NCBI GenBank assembly: GCA_037783545.1
Contig: JBBELK010000666.1
Coordinates: forward strand, 1,285,001-1,349,000
Length of the DNA: 64,000 nt
From: Henricia sp. BOLD:AAB3569
Taxonomy: Eukaryota; Echinodermata; Asteroidea; Spinulosida; Echinasteridae
Direction of reading: 5' to 3'
The notes under the pieces are model-generated. The model was given only the letters and a program-made list of their open reading frames with translations, made no database searches and had not been told where the DNA came from. Of the stretch, positions 24,901 to 34,982 are shown piece after piece (within the stretch, counting starts at the first letter, position 1; the number at the start of each line of letters is the position of its first letter). The position numbers and the translations under genes are program-made.

Positions 24901-25833
24901 ATTAAAGAGATTTTTAGCAAAAAAATAGTATTAAAATACTAATTTTTGTGACAAAGTCTTATCAAATAGAACATTGTAACATGCAACACTCTTCTACTTA
25001 ATGTTGGGGTGCTGAATCTAAAAATAATGGTTAGCAGGCTATTTGTTCGTGGTGAAGGGTTATTTCGAGCCAAAAACGTGACAAAATGGCTTTAAAACGC
25101 CAGTTTGTGTACTAAAAAAAACCAGGTACAAATAAAACATAATAACATTTTGGTAACATATCGATTTTACCTTATTTTGGGGTGCTGAATAAAAAAAATG
25201 TTACCAAGCTGTACTTTAAGGGCAAAAGGGCTTTTTTGCAAAAAAAAATGGTTTAAAACATTAGTGTTTGGTTTTTAAAAATAGAGCATGGTAACATGCC
25301 ACTCTTAATTTTGGAGCGCTGAATCCAAAAATGACGGTTACCAAACTGTAGGACTACTTTTTTTTTTTTGCAAAAACATAAAAATGGTTTTAAAAACATT
25401 ATTTATTGTACAAAACCAGGTGACATGTTTACTGTGTCAGGTGACAAAATCTGGCCAATCACGGCAAGTGTTATTCAGGCCTGGTATTGGGTGACGTCAC
25501 GCACACTCTTCGGAGGATTTCATGAGAAGTTGAACAGTGGTTGGTGCGAAAAAAAACACGCAAAACCACTGCGTAGGATCAGTGTATGATTTTGGCTGCG
25601 CACAGACTTTAAAGTAATATTCACATTCTCATCCTACTCCAGGGAGATACATCTGTCAAGACGGTCTTCCCCCTCCCAAGGGTTTTTCCACGTACGGGGA
25701 TAACTGCAGAGACAACCAGGAGGAGAGCCTCGCGCTCGCCAGGTCAATTTTCGGCGACATTAATGAGGTGAAATCCAATACTGTAATGAGTTTTGTTTGC
25801 GTGAAACCTGCGACAAACTGCGGTGATCTGTGA
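21928..25833 (+). CDS. Secreted C-type-lectin-like protein, upstream partial copy (two exons)
   Basis: Two exons, 21928-22182 and 25643-25833, match exons 3 and 4 of the complete gene at 52815-60933. The first follows 'ttgtgtattttag' and ends at donor 'gtttgt'. The second follows 'ctactccag'. Both junctions are phase 1 and the join keeps the frame. The product has CYYY, the C..C spacing, 'WLWIGCEY' and 'FVCVKP' of a C-type lectin fold, but no EPN/QPD or WND calcium-sugar motif. No signal-peptide exon is found upstream inside the window. The gene may start beyond the left edge, behind 14 kb of mobile DNA, or be a 5'-truncated duplicate. It ends in NCGDL, a tail the downstream copy has lost. 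The 3.5-kb intron contains nested inverted-repeat elements. Confidence 0.7.
22259..23824. mobile_element. 1.57-kb inverted-repeat element
   Basis: Long arms (22259-23033, interrupted, and 23398-23824) are imperfect reverse complements. The ends are 'attgattgctttcgatgacg'. Each arm carries an inner copy of a similar motif, 'ggtgacgtcaccggaaagca' on the left and its inverse on the right. Both arms contain 'acagccatggcgcaacaac', or a near copy, followed about 35 bases later by a gta(a/g)gt-like donor on the left and a degraded one on the right. It is non-autonomous. The left arm is split by the palindrome at 22405-22739. Confidence 0.75.
22405..22739. mobile_element. Nested palindromic MITE with 9-bp target duplication (MULE-like)
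   Basis: Two ~150-bp arms form one long hairpin with a loop near 'gctggatcatccagc'. The ends are 'tagcc' and 'ggcta'. The 9-bp direct repeats 'cacacgtac' flank it at 22396-22404 and 22740-22748. A 9-bp target duplication is typical of Mutator-like elements. The uninterrupted opposite arm of the host element (about 23680-23700) shows the pre-insertion state. Confidence 0.8.
24197..24375 (+). promoter_or_regulatory. Promoter-like patch: TATA-like box and YY1-like ATG
   Basis: 'actataaatacac' resembles a TATA box near 24200. About 170 bp downstream, 'caaaatggcggaattggcgg' matches the YY1-type AAnATGGCGG start-site motif, but the open frame after that ATG ends after seven codons. Only duplication copy 1 has this patch, since copy 2 lost it in a 2.1-kb deletion. 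It may be a degenerate gene start or chance. Confidence 0.25.
24850..25365. repeat. Satellite-like ~150-bp monomers in lectin intron
   Basis: Several diverged monomers contain 'ggtgctgaatccaaaaatga', 'aagctgtattttaa' and 'tggtaacatgccactctta'. The same monomer family forms the inner arm ends of the foldback element at 30105-34982 and recurs at 59456-59885 and about 60410-60480. Confidence 0.75.
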
Positions 25834-26256
25834 CTCTCAATCCCAAACTAGAGTTTTCTGAACGAGATTCCTCTTTCTTGATGATTACTATTATCTACCC
25901 AGTACTTATTAACACTGCTAGTTAGTGCATTATATAAAGTATAATCCAGTGCTAGTATAAGTCGCTACATGTAGTCAACTCACCTCTCAGACTATTCACA
26001 ATTATGTTAAATTTTTATTTGATCCTTTCATTTAATTATGGATGTGAATTTGTCATTGACTCTACTCGTGACACGACATACTCATCTGACACGACGAATT
26101 ATTGTTCTAACATGAATATCAATGGTCTCCATGGCTCTACGTGAGTCAGAATTTTCTTTCACAAAAGGAAACTACTAGGGCTATTATAACATTTTGAATA
26201 ATTCACTATTCGAATAATATAATCAAATATTTCATTGAATATAGCAAATTCATGTT

Positions 26257-26395
26257 AAAGGCAGAGGCTCGTCAATGCGCGCGCGCGTGAGGCTAAATTC
26301 GTGCCACGATTTACGCAGCTCCATAGCAAAGGCATATAGCTGCGTATTTCGTGGCACGGATTTGGCCTCACGCGCGCATTGACAGTCTGTGCCTT
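26257..26395. mobile_element. GCGCGC-family MITE
   Basis: The element is near-palindromic with ends 'aaaggcagaggctcgtcaat' and inverse, and an interior 'gctccatagcaaaggcat'. Copies of the family lie at 26941-27073, 43172-43312, 61313-61451 and 62010-62144. Confidence 0.8.
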
Positions 26396-26940
26396 CTAGC
26401 TGCCTTGATTACAATGATGTGTATAAATTGAATATCAAATAATAATCACACTAAAGCTTTGATTCAGTAACGCTGGATCTGAATTGGTGGCTATTGCTGT
26501 TGCTTTGCTGTTGCTCCGGGCGGACAATGAAAGTCCAGCCACAGCCACAGCCAAAGCCATAATTTCGGATCCAGCCTAAATAAATGCTGTCGCTCCAGAA
26601 GGAAGTGATTCTTCTGAAAATGTTCACTTTGGATTAAACCACAGGAATCGTGCAAGTTAGGATTGTTTCGTCTTGCATTTATTATTTTCCCACTCGGAAG
26701 CTCAGACCACCTGAAATGAACCAAACCGACTTTTTTAAGTTCCTCAGATGACACCAAAACGCAATCATGATGTTCCAAGAAATAAAAACTGGCTCCAAAC
26801 CAAATATTCAAGATGGCGTTTTGTTGTTAAAATACCTTCAAAACAACACAACGGGCTTGCAATACAAAATACTGATAGGAAATCTGTGACATCATCGCCC
26901 GCGCATTGGGTACACTAATACCATTCGGTTTCACAACGCA

Positions 26941-27073
26941 TTTTTGCCGTCAGTAATGCGCGCGCGTCAAAATTTGTGCCACGAAATACGCAGCTCCATA
27001 GCAAAGGCATGGAGCTGCGTAATTCGTAGCACGAATTTGGGGCGTGCGAATTGCTGACGAGCCTGTGTCTTTA
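26941..27073. mobile_element. GCGCGC-family MITE
   Basis: Diverged member with 'gcagctccatagcaaaggca' in the centre and 'gctgacgagcctgtgt' at the right end. The counterpart in duplication copy 2 is 62010-62144. Confidence 0.7.
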
Positions 27074-27310
27074 ATCTTTTAAGGATCAAGGGGGATTTTC
27101 TAAATCTCGGCTTTGTCTCCGTCTCCGTCTCTGTCTGCTTATGGTTTACATGGAGCCGGAGCCTGAGCCTGAGCCCAAGTCGAAATTTGGAAAAAAAGCC
27201 AAGGTAGTTCAATGCATTTTTCTGAAATCCACCGGCAAATTCAGATATTTTAGCAGGAGCCTCGTCGTTTACCTCGGGAAGCTCATCATCGAACGCAATA
27301 GGCTAGGCAG

Positions 27311-27377
27311 CACTGGAGGTGGGGGAGGGGGGGGGGGGGGGAGCGGCGAGCGGCGAGCGGCGAGCGGCGAGCGTGCG
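27311..27377 (+). repeat. G-run and 7-bp microsatellite at the duplication edge
   Basis: A run of about 14 or more G is followed by about five 'gcgagcg' units. It lies exactly where homology to duplication copy 2 ends. The G run could form a quadruplex. Confidence 0.8.
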
Positions 27378-27403
27378 TAGGTTAACAAAAGGAAAGTGTT
27401 GAG

Positions 27404-27698
27404 CTATAGACCGTATCGAATAGCCGCCATTTCGTGGGGCAGTTTCTTTGTTCCTTGAGGACATGAATGGTTGCACATATTGTGCTTCCATTGTTGAACG
27501 GTACAAATGGTGCCCCACGAAATGGCTATTCGGTCTATAGGGGCGGTATAGACCGTATCAAATAGCCAGCCATTTCGTGGGGCACCTTTTGTTACTTAAA
27601 CCGTTCAACAATGGAAGCACAATATGTGCAACCATGCATGTCCTCAAGGAACAAAGAAACTGCCCCACGAAATGGCGGCTATTCGATACGGTCTATAG
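27404..27698. mobile_element. Two inverted MITEs forming a ~295-bp palindrome
   Basis: Element 1 (27404-27540) and element 2 (27546-27698) share ends 'ctatagaccgtatcgaatag' and the motif 'gccatttcgtggggca'. They lie in opposite orientation, separated by about 5 bp. Each also has its own terminal inverted repeats, so the whole forms nested hairpins. Confidence 0.8.
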
Positions 27699-27915
27699 GA
27701 ACAGACGAGCACAATAGACTGCCCAAGTGAATACGTCACCTTTTGTTGGTTGCCTATAGGCTATTGGCTCTACACTAAAAATCACTGAACCGTGTCCCTG
27801 TGCTTTTGCAATGGTACTTCTTCTGACGGCCTTGTTGTTCAGAGCCAATTGCCATGGCAACGCACGTCACACTTCGGCTGTCTATATGTGGGAAAGGGAC
27901 TCCTTTTAACGCCCC

Positions 27916-28051
27916 TATAGAGCTTCTGCACCGGCGGCCATGACAGGGGCATGTTTTCTTATTTCAATGATGTAACAATAGAACCACAAAGCACCAACCC
28001 ATGTAACAATGTGACTGCCCCCTGTCATGGCCGCCATGTAAAAGCTCTATA
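27916..28051. mobile_element. TATAGAGC-family MITE
   Basis: The left end 'tatagagcttctgcaccggc' mirrors the right end 'gccgccatgtaaaagctcta'. It is 136 bp and is the cleanest family member in the window. Confidence 0.85.
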
Positions 28052-28198
28052 CCTCAACAAACTCTTCCATTTTGTTAACGCACCAACACTTCTCTAAAAA
28101 CTTCAAGGAATTCCTCGGAAATTCCTTGAATGTTGGAAACACAATGCGGGAACAATGGTAGGGGGCGGGGGGCTTTTCCTCTCCCACAGACTGATCAC

Positions 28199-28325
28199 CT
28201 AATGCACCTTTCAATTGTTTACCCCACCCCTCCCCCGGGCTACCCCACCTAAGAGGTGGGGATTGTTACTTTTTGCGTGACCAAATCCCCACCCCTGGGG
28301 CAACATTTAGGTGCACTCTAAAAAG
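28199..28325. repeat. C-rich inverted repeat, related to 32690-32945
   Basis: The segment is bounded by 'ctaatgcacct' and 'aggtgcactcta'-like ends and contains 'caattgtttaccccacccct' and 'ggtggggattgttac'. The first motif recurs at about 32698. It is probably a short TIR element. Confidence 0.45.
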
Positions 28326-28329
28326 TCTC

Positions 28330-28575
28330 TGGTCAAAATTTTAACCCAACTGCAGGGTCAAAATAAATTGACCCAATTCTGGGTCAAATTTCCAACATGT
28401 CAGAATGACCCAACTTCTTAGGTCAGAATGACCAAAAGCCAGGTCAGAATGACCAAGAGCCGGGTCAGAAAGAATGACCCAATTTACGGGTCAAAAAATA
28501 TTTTGACCCAACTTTCTGGGTCATACTGAGTGACCCAACATTCCGGGTCATTCAAATATGACCCATTGCGGGTCA
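28330..28575. repeat. Array of TGACCC/GGGTCA motifs
   Basis: Many copies of 'gggtca' and its complement alternate irregularly ('aatgacccaa', 'ctgggtca'), giving a self-complementary tract. The pattern resembles the internally repetitive MITEs seen in other aquatic animals. The motif is also a nuclear-receptor half-site, but function here is unknown. Confidence 0.6.
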
Positions 28576-28810
28576 GATCTGCATAACGCACTCAGCTTTA
28601 GTGGGTGCAGCTTTATGTGGACGATACCTCGCTCATTTGCCGCCAGGATTTGGAGTTCCGCTGTTATGAAAAACGCAACCACACGGTATGGAGCTTCAAA
28701 AGTGGACATCTGCTTTTCTGCTATTGTAACACGGAAAATTTACACAATTAAATTTCATATCCTGAAAAGAAACCACGTAATTTTACCGTTTTTTAGCAAT
28801 TTTCAAAAAA

Positions 28811-29033
28811 CAGAGGTCACGTAACTTTTCGGAACCAGCAGCCGATTTCACGAAAGAGTGCGCAGCTTGCGCAACTTTTGCAAAATGGCGCAAGCCCCAT
28901 AGCTTGCTTGTAATTTTTACAGGAATGTTGCGCAGCCTACGCAATAAAATGTTGCGCAAGGGGACTTACGCAGTGCGTAAGGATTCGTGAAATCGGCTGC
29001 TGATTCTGGTTCCGAAAAGTCACATGGTCTTGC
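28811..29033. mobile_element. Palindromic MITE split by a nested CAGCAG MITE (28836-29002)
   Basis: The outer arms 'ggtcacgtaacttttcggaa' and 'ttccgaaaagtcacatggtc' are reverse complements and resemble the palindrome at 19985-20040. At the loop sits a 167-bp element with ends 'cagcagccgatttcacgaaa' and inverse, a diverged member of the family at 10849. Confidence 0.75.
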
Positions 29034-30104
29034 GGGTTAGTTTTGTGTCCAGTCTCATGAAAGTTTCTTACTGCAGAACTTCACTTACAAACAAATTCAA
29101 CTCTGATTTTCCCCCAATATTTATAAGTAATTGACAAAAGAGAGACTATTTATACAGGTATGAAACAAAGTAGAACATAAGAATGAAAATTTGAACATAA
29201 ATGTTTGTTTAGGAGCGTAGGATATTTGCCCCGTGCAGCACGGCAAATATCCGGCGAATGCACACACGGCCGGCCGGGTCGGTTGCTCCGGTGTACGTTG
29301 GTAAAGAGAAAAAAACATGATGCCAACTTCTTTAAAGAAACCGGAAATTCCTATTCGGTCTCATAAAGTGTATAACCCGTCATTTACTGTCTTTGTTCAT
29401 TTTGTTATTTTGTGTTTTCCGTTGAAAGTCCCATTGGTTTGTGCGTTGTGTGTCGCCATTTTGATGATAGCGTGTGAGGCATAGCAACAATATCCAAGGG
29501 GGCGAGGTTAATTGGGCAATTAACTATGCATTGTCGTTAACGGTGGGTTTGTCTTACGATTTTTCACTTGGGTTCTCAGTCCTCCACTTCTTCGCTTACG
29601 GGGATTCTGACGGATTACCTCGCAGGGAAGTTAGCGAGACCGTCTGGTTCAGCTAAAGACGTGTGTGGACGAAGTTGTAGAAGTTCCGAACGAGTGTAGC
29701 TCATTATCATTACGCCATTGCAATTGGTTGGGCATGTCTATACTGGAACCACACAAAGACAGGTCATCCGTAGGAGAAAACACCAAATTACGGCCATATA
29801 TATTTAGTCCAAACTTAACTTGCAATTGTTCCCGGCATTATGTAGCTAAATTTATTTAACTCACAATCACAAAAAACGGCCACGTTTACGATGAAAGACA
29901 TAAAAAACAATCACAATTTACAAGACAAACGCCAATAGTGGTCGCTGCAGCGCAGCGCCCTCATACTCTAATGTGAAGAAAATCCTCGAAAAGTAACCAT
30001 TATCATAATAAGGATTGATTACTCATCTTTCTTTTATAATTATTGTAAGCGAGTTTTTTTAGCTGAGTAGGGCATTTTCAAGTATTTTGTTTTTAGGTTC
30101 TTTC
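29034..30104. other. Intergenic; no gene recognised
   Basis: Short open frames occur on both strands (for example around 29474-29860) but carry no recognisable domain, splice context or repeat. There is a 'gcagcgcagcgccctc' motif near 29945. Nothing else is supported. Confidence 0.5.
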
Positions 30105-31415
30105 AAATCTGAAGAGTTAAGAGCGAGGAACTGTAAATATCAATATTTTTTTGGAAATGTTGGCCATGGCCAAAAAATGGATTTCATTTATACTTTTATA
30201 TTTGATGGACCTTTGCCCCAAACTAACAAATGTGGTAACAGTTTTGAAAAAATACCTTTGTTGCTATGGCAACAGCCAAATTTAGACTTTTGCCATTTTC
30301 TCACTTTTTTAAGAGTGAAATTTGCATATTTTCAAAACTGCGTCACCATTAAACAAGATATAGAAAATAATTTTCTTTAAAAGTTATTGATAGGTGGGTC
30401 CTTGGAGACTGCACTGTATGTATAAAAATAGTCATCAGGTATTTGGGTGGGTTATACCATTTATTTCAAATAGGGGTGTTTTGTTACTTTTTTAAAGTAT
30501 GAAATATACCATTTTTTGACAGCTCATAACCCATATGGTAGTGCTCCAATTTGAATATCGGCCACATATTGTTGAGATGAGACATTGGTCTTGTGGAATA
30601 TTAAAAGAATAGCTGGGGGAAACTATTTTATTTTTCGCAGTGTTGCCAGACATTTCCCCATTTTTTTCAAATGTTGGTGGAAGGCTAAGTAGAATAGGCG
30701 ACATTTCAAAAAGGTGGCAGAAAGAGGAATTTTTTAGTAGAAGGTTGTGACGTGTTGATCTAATATAATTTGGGGGTGCTGAATCCAAAATTGACAGTTA
30801 TAAAGTTGTATTTTAAGTTAAAGGGGTATTTGTGGCCCAAAAATGCCAGAAATTGGTAAAAAAACACGAGTTTTTGTGCAAAAAAAACCCCACTGTTTTC
30901 TCTAATAGAACATGGTTACATGCCATAACATGTAACTCTTTCTAAATCCATAAATGACAGTGTCCAAGCTGTATTTTGAGGGCAAAAGTGTTTCTTTGGG
31001 GTAAAACATAAAAATAAGTTTATAAACACTAGTTTTTGGTAAAAACAAAAAAGAGGAGAAAAGAGATATAGCCTAATTGACAAGAAGAGGATTTTTTTAG
31101 TAGAAGGTCGTTACTCGTTACTTTTACCTAATTTTAGAGTGCTGAATCCAAAAATGGTTGCCAAGCTGTATTTTAAGTTAAAGGGGACTTTTGGCAACAA
31201 ATACTGAATCTTTTTGAAAACGTTGAGTTTTTGGTTTTAAAAACAAACAAATATCTGCGTAGAATGCATGGTAACATGCCACTCTTACTTAATTTGGGGT
31301 GCTGAATCCACATGACTTTACCAGCAAGCTGTATTTTGATGGTCAAAGGTTGTTTTTTTGACAAAAAGCATAAAAGCAATTTTTTAATTCCTAAATCCAA
31401 ACAGTACTGGTACTA

Positions 31416-31648
31416 CACTGAGCAAAAATATAAACGCCCCATGTAAATTATTTATGTAACATGAAATGGGCGGCCCTAAATGAGCTGATATTGTCTGATA
31501 ATTGTACAAATTGGTTATTCTAACGGACAGTAATCTGTAGCATATTGAACAACAAAATGAATTTTGTATGATTTAATATATTTTGCAACCCCTAAGGCTA
31601 ATAAATGTTTCAAAGTGTCACGTGGGGCGTTTATAATTTTGTTCAGTG
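31416..31648. mobile_element. Tc1/mariner-type MITE with TA target duplication
   Basis: The ends 'cactgagcaaaaatataaac' and 'gtttataattttgttcagtg' are inverted repeats, continued by 'gccccatg' and 'cgtggggc'. TA flanks both ends (31414-31415 and 31649-31650). It is 233 bp and non-coding. Confidence 0.8.
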
Positions 31649-31747
31649 TATAAAGCTGTTCTTTGGTATCGAAGCGATCATATCACAACCACATAACATG
31701 GTTCAAAATGATTACACATGTAAACTCCTCAAAAAAGTTCGGAAAGT

Positions 31748-32171
31748 CAAGTTTGACTGACGATTTCTCTCTTGTTACTAAATAATTTACCTTTAATGTT
31801 GTATCATTGGAAAGTCCTGTTATTCCTCTTTACAGTGATGTGTCATTTGTCGATTAATCAATTGGGGGATGTGCAGCACAGCTGAATACGGGGGCGGGTG
31901 GAAAGTTAAGTGAAATGTCACAAAATGCATTGCTATTGTCAAAAAGTGCAGTGACACATTCCCATCCTCCAAGAAAAAGGGGAATGCGCTGCATGACAAT
32001 AGCAGTGAATTTTGTGACATTTCACTTTCCACCCACTCCTGTATTCCGCTATACTGCACATCCCCCAATTGATTAAGCATAACAAATGACACATCACTGT
32101 AAAGAGGAATGACAGGGCTTTCTAATGATACCAAATTCAAGTAACAAGAGAGAAATCGTCAGTCAAACTTG
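31748..32171. mobile_element. 424-bp inverted-repeat element
   Basis: Arms of about 190 bp begin 'caagtttgactgacgatttc' and end with the complement. They share 'cccccaattgatta' and 'aaatgtcacaaaat'. It lies in the loop of the foldback element. No open frame is convincing. Confidence 0.8.
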
Positions 32172-32689
32172 TGTAGTACAAAGCAGGTATTTCCATAATG
32201 AAATTTAACCACTGCATGAAAAGAAAATAATCTTATCATATCAGTTTTACAGTGGAATATGAATATATTGAACTTGAAGTGTGCAAAATACACATTACTA
32301 GGAGTGTTAAAATCTCTTTTGCTCCAGGTAATGTGAGACAACGGCCTATAATTTGAAAGTGGTAATAAGAGAAGGATGGGGGGAGGGAATTTAGTTGCAA
32401 ACCTGCATAATTAAAAGGTGAGAACATTTATTGGATTAGAGATGCTTGTTTTAGTACAAAACAAATATTTTAAAGATGAATCGGGAACATGCCAATCCTA
32501 CCTTTTCATCCATTTCGTCCTAAAACAAAGTGGTCGAAAATTATGTCTAGGCCTATGCTTGCAACTTTCTTATGTTTTTGGTTTGTTTGCTTTTTGTTTC
32601 TCGGATACACTTCTCCTTAAAACAAATACAAAAATTTGGTTGGATTCAGCTTGGACAAGACATTTGTCTGGTCACCAACACCACAATAA

Positions 32690-32945
32690 TGAACCTATCA
32701 ATTGTTTTCCCCGCCCCTCACCGCCCCACATAAGAGTGGGGATTGTCACTTTTCTTGCAAGACAAAATCCCCACGCTTGGGCCAAAATTTAGGTGACAAA
32801 AAACCCCACCGTCGGGTGCAAAAATGTACATCTTGCTATCGGATGCATAGAAATGTATATTTCAATGCGACAAAACCCCACCCTGGGGCATGAACAATTT
32901 GGCCAAATCCCCACATAGTGTGGGAGGGGGAGGGGCGAGAGGGGA
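32690..32945. repeat. C-rich repeat related to 28199-28325
   Basis: Contains 'caattgttttccccgcccct', 'gtggggattgtcactttt' and 'aaatccccac' in both orientations. It is probably two or more overlapping degenerate TIR elements. Confidence 0.4.
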
Positions 32946-33251
32946 ACGAATGATATGTGCATAATGGAAACCACCGGTCTCGAAGATATCTGTGCAACCA
33001 TCTTACGAAGACGTCACCCTCTCTTTGGCCACTTTGACTGCTACCATGCAGATGACATGCCAGCGCATGGCACCCCTAACTAAGCTGCGCATCAACATTG
33101 AAGGGGGACTGGGACTCCGTATTCTGACGTTGCCTGAATGAGACCCAGGTGCCGCCCAAGCACCACCTGGGTGTGCTACATGGAAGCTGACCACCGGACA
33201 CGAGTACAACAGCTGTGACAGTCTGCATCGTGTTTTATCTGGGCGGCTCTA

Positions 33252-33482
33252 CACTACAAAAACTGTGGTGTTAAATAACACCAGTGGGTGTTGTCTTATA
33301 TAGATACCAAGCCTGGTGTTAAATTTTAACATCACTAGTATTAGTTTTAACACTGAGGGTGTTAAAAATAATGCATTTATTCTAAGTGTGGTATTAAAAT
33401 TAACACCTATGTAGATACCAGGTTTGGTATCTATATAATACAACACCGCTGGTGTTAATTCAACACCACAGTTTTTGCAGTG
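33252..33482. mobile_element. TA-flanked MITE with TGGTGTTA repeats
   Basis: The ends 'cactacaaaaactgtggtgt' and 'acaccacagtttttgcagtg' are inverted repeats with TA on each side (33250-33251 and 33483-33484). The interior alternates 'ggtgtta' and 'taacacc'. Ends and target site suggest the Tc1/mariner superfamily. Confidence 0.8.
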
Positions 33483-33559
33483 TAAGTCCGCCATGATGGA
33501 TTAAGAGAACAACGATGATCATTGTATATTCGTTGTTGTTTTTACTGCAGGCTTTTAAA

Positions 33560-34330
33560 ATGTGTTTAATTATAACATCATTCAGATTTTGTTTCCCCCA
33601 AAGAACCTTTGCCCTCAAAATACATCTTGGACACCGCTCTTTTTGGATACACCACCCCAAATTAAGTAAGAGTGGCTTGTTATTACCATGTTTTGTTTCG
33701 GAAAACGGGGTTTTTCTGTACTAAAAACACTTAATTGTTTTTCAACAAATTGTTTGACTTTTTGCCGAAAATTCCCTTTAACTTAAAATACAGCTTCGTA
33801 ACAGTCATTTTTGGATTCACCACCCCAAATTGAGTAAGAGTGGCATGCTACCATGTTCTATTTGTGGAAAAGGGGTTTTTCTGTATAAAAAAACCTTGAT
33901 TTTCTACCAATATTTAAACTTGTATGCCGAAATTGCACCTTTAACTTAACATACAGCTTCGTAACAGTAATTTTTAGATTTACCACCCCAAAACAAGTAA
34001 AAGTGGCATGTTAACATGTTCTATTTGAGGAAAAGGGGGTTTTCTGTAAACAAAAACCACTTGTTTTTCATCAATTTTTTTAAAACTTTTTTGCCGAAAA
34101 TGCCCCTTTAACTTAACATACAGCTTCGTAACAGTCATTTTTGGATTCAACACCCCAAATTAAGTAAGAGTGGCATGTTACCATGTTCTATTTAAGGAAA
34201 GGGATTTTTCTGTACAAAAAAAGCCTTATTTTTCAACAAATGTTTATACTTTTTTTGCAAAAAATACCCCTTTAACGTAAAATACAGCTTCGTAACCATC
34301 ATTTTTGGATTCACCACCGCAAAATTAGGT
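33560..34330. repeat. Satellite-like ~150-bp monomers in right arm
   Basis: About five monomers in the orientation 'cagcttcgtaacagtcattt', 'ccaccccaaattaagtaaga', 'catgttaccatgttctattt'. The left arm holds the same monomers inverted at about 30780-31400. Confidence 0.8.
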
Positions 34331-34982
34331 CAAATCAACATGATACAACCTTCTACTAAAAAAAATCCTCTTTCTGCCACCTTTTTTGAAATGTCGCCTA
34401 TTCTACTTAGCCTTCCACCAACATTTGAAAAAATGGGGAAATGTCTGGTAACACTGCGAAAAATAAAATAGTTTCCCCCAGCTATTATTTTTATATTCCA
34501 CAAGACCAATGTCTCATCTCAACAATATGTGGCCGATATTCAAATTGGAGCACTACCATATGGGTTATGAGCTGTCAAAAAATGGTATATTTTCATACTT
34601 TGAAAAAGTAATAAAAAAAAAACCCTATTTGAAATAAATGGTATAACCCACCGACACACCTGGTGAGTATTTGTATACATCCAGTGCAGCCTCCAAGGAC
34701 CCACCTATTCATAACTGTTAAAGAAAATAATTGTCTATATCTTGTTTAATGGTGAAGCAGTTTTGAAAATATGCAAATTTTACTCTTCAAAAAGTGAAAA
34801 AACTAGCCTAAAATCGTAATTTGGCTGTTGCCATGGAAACAAAGTATTTATTTCAAAAATTTTACCAAATTTGTTAGTTTGGGGCAAAGGACCGTAAAAT
34901 ATGAAAGTATGAAAAAAATCTATTTTTGACCGTGGCCACCCGATTCTCGATATTCACAGTCCCTCACTCTTAATCTTTGCTA

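Larger units (their letters stand above)
14516..27315. repeat. Segmental duplication copy 1 (interrupted)
   Basis: Sequence from 19785 to 27315 aligns with 56135-62382, usually with only sporadic differences. The left end matches at 14516-14658. Between 14658 and 19785 copy 1 carries the inverted element block, where copy 2 is contiguous ('cattttctg' directly followed by 'ttaaaatgtttatg'). Homology ends at 'ggcagcactg', after which copy 1 runs into a G-rich tract. Confidence 0.85.
30105..34982. mobile_element. 4.9-kb foldback element
   Basis: The left arm (about 30105-31400) and right arm (about 33560-34982) are imperfect reverse complements. They share 'caacaatatgtggccgatat' and 'cattttttgacagctcataa' in opposite orientation. 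The inner ends of both arms are runs of ~150-bp monomers. The centre (31400-33560) holds unrelated small elements. Arms built from tandem repeats are typical of foldback transposons. No transposase is visible. Confidence 0.75.

Noticed and set aside
26491-26811. 106-codon minus frame repeated in three copies
   Set aside because: It persists because the copies are recent duplicates; it has no start context, splice sites or domain, and lies in repeat-rich flank.
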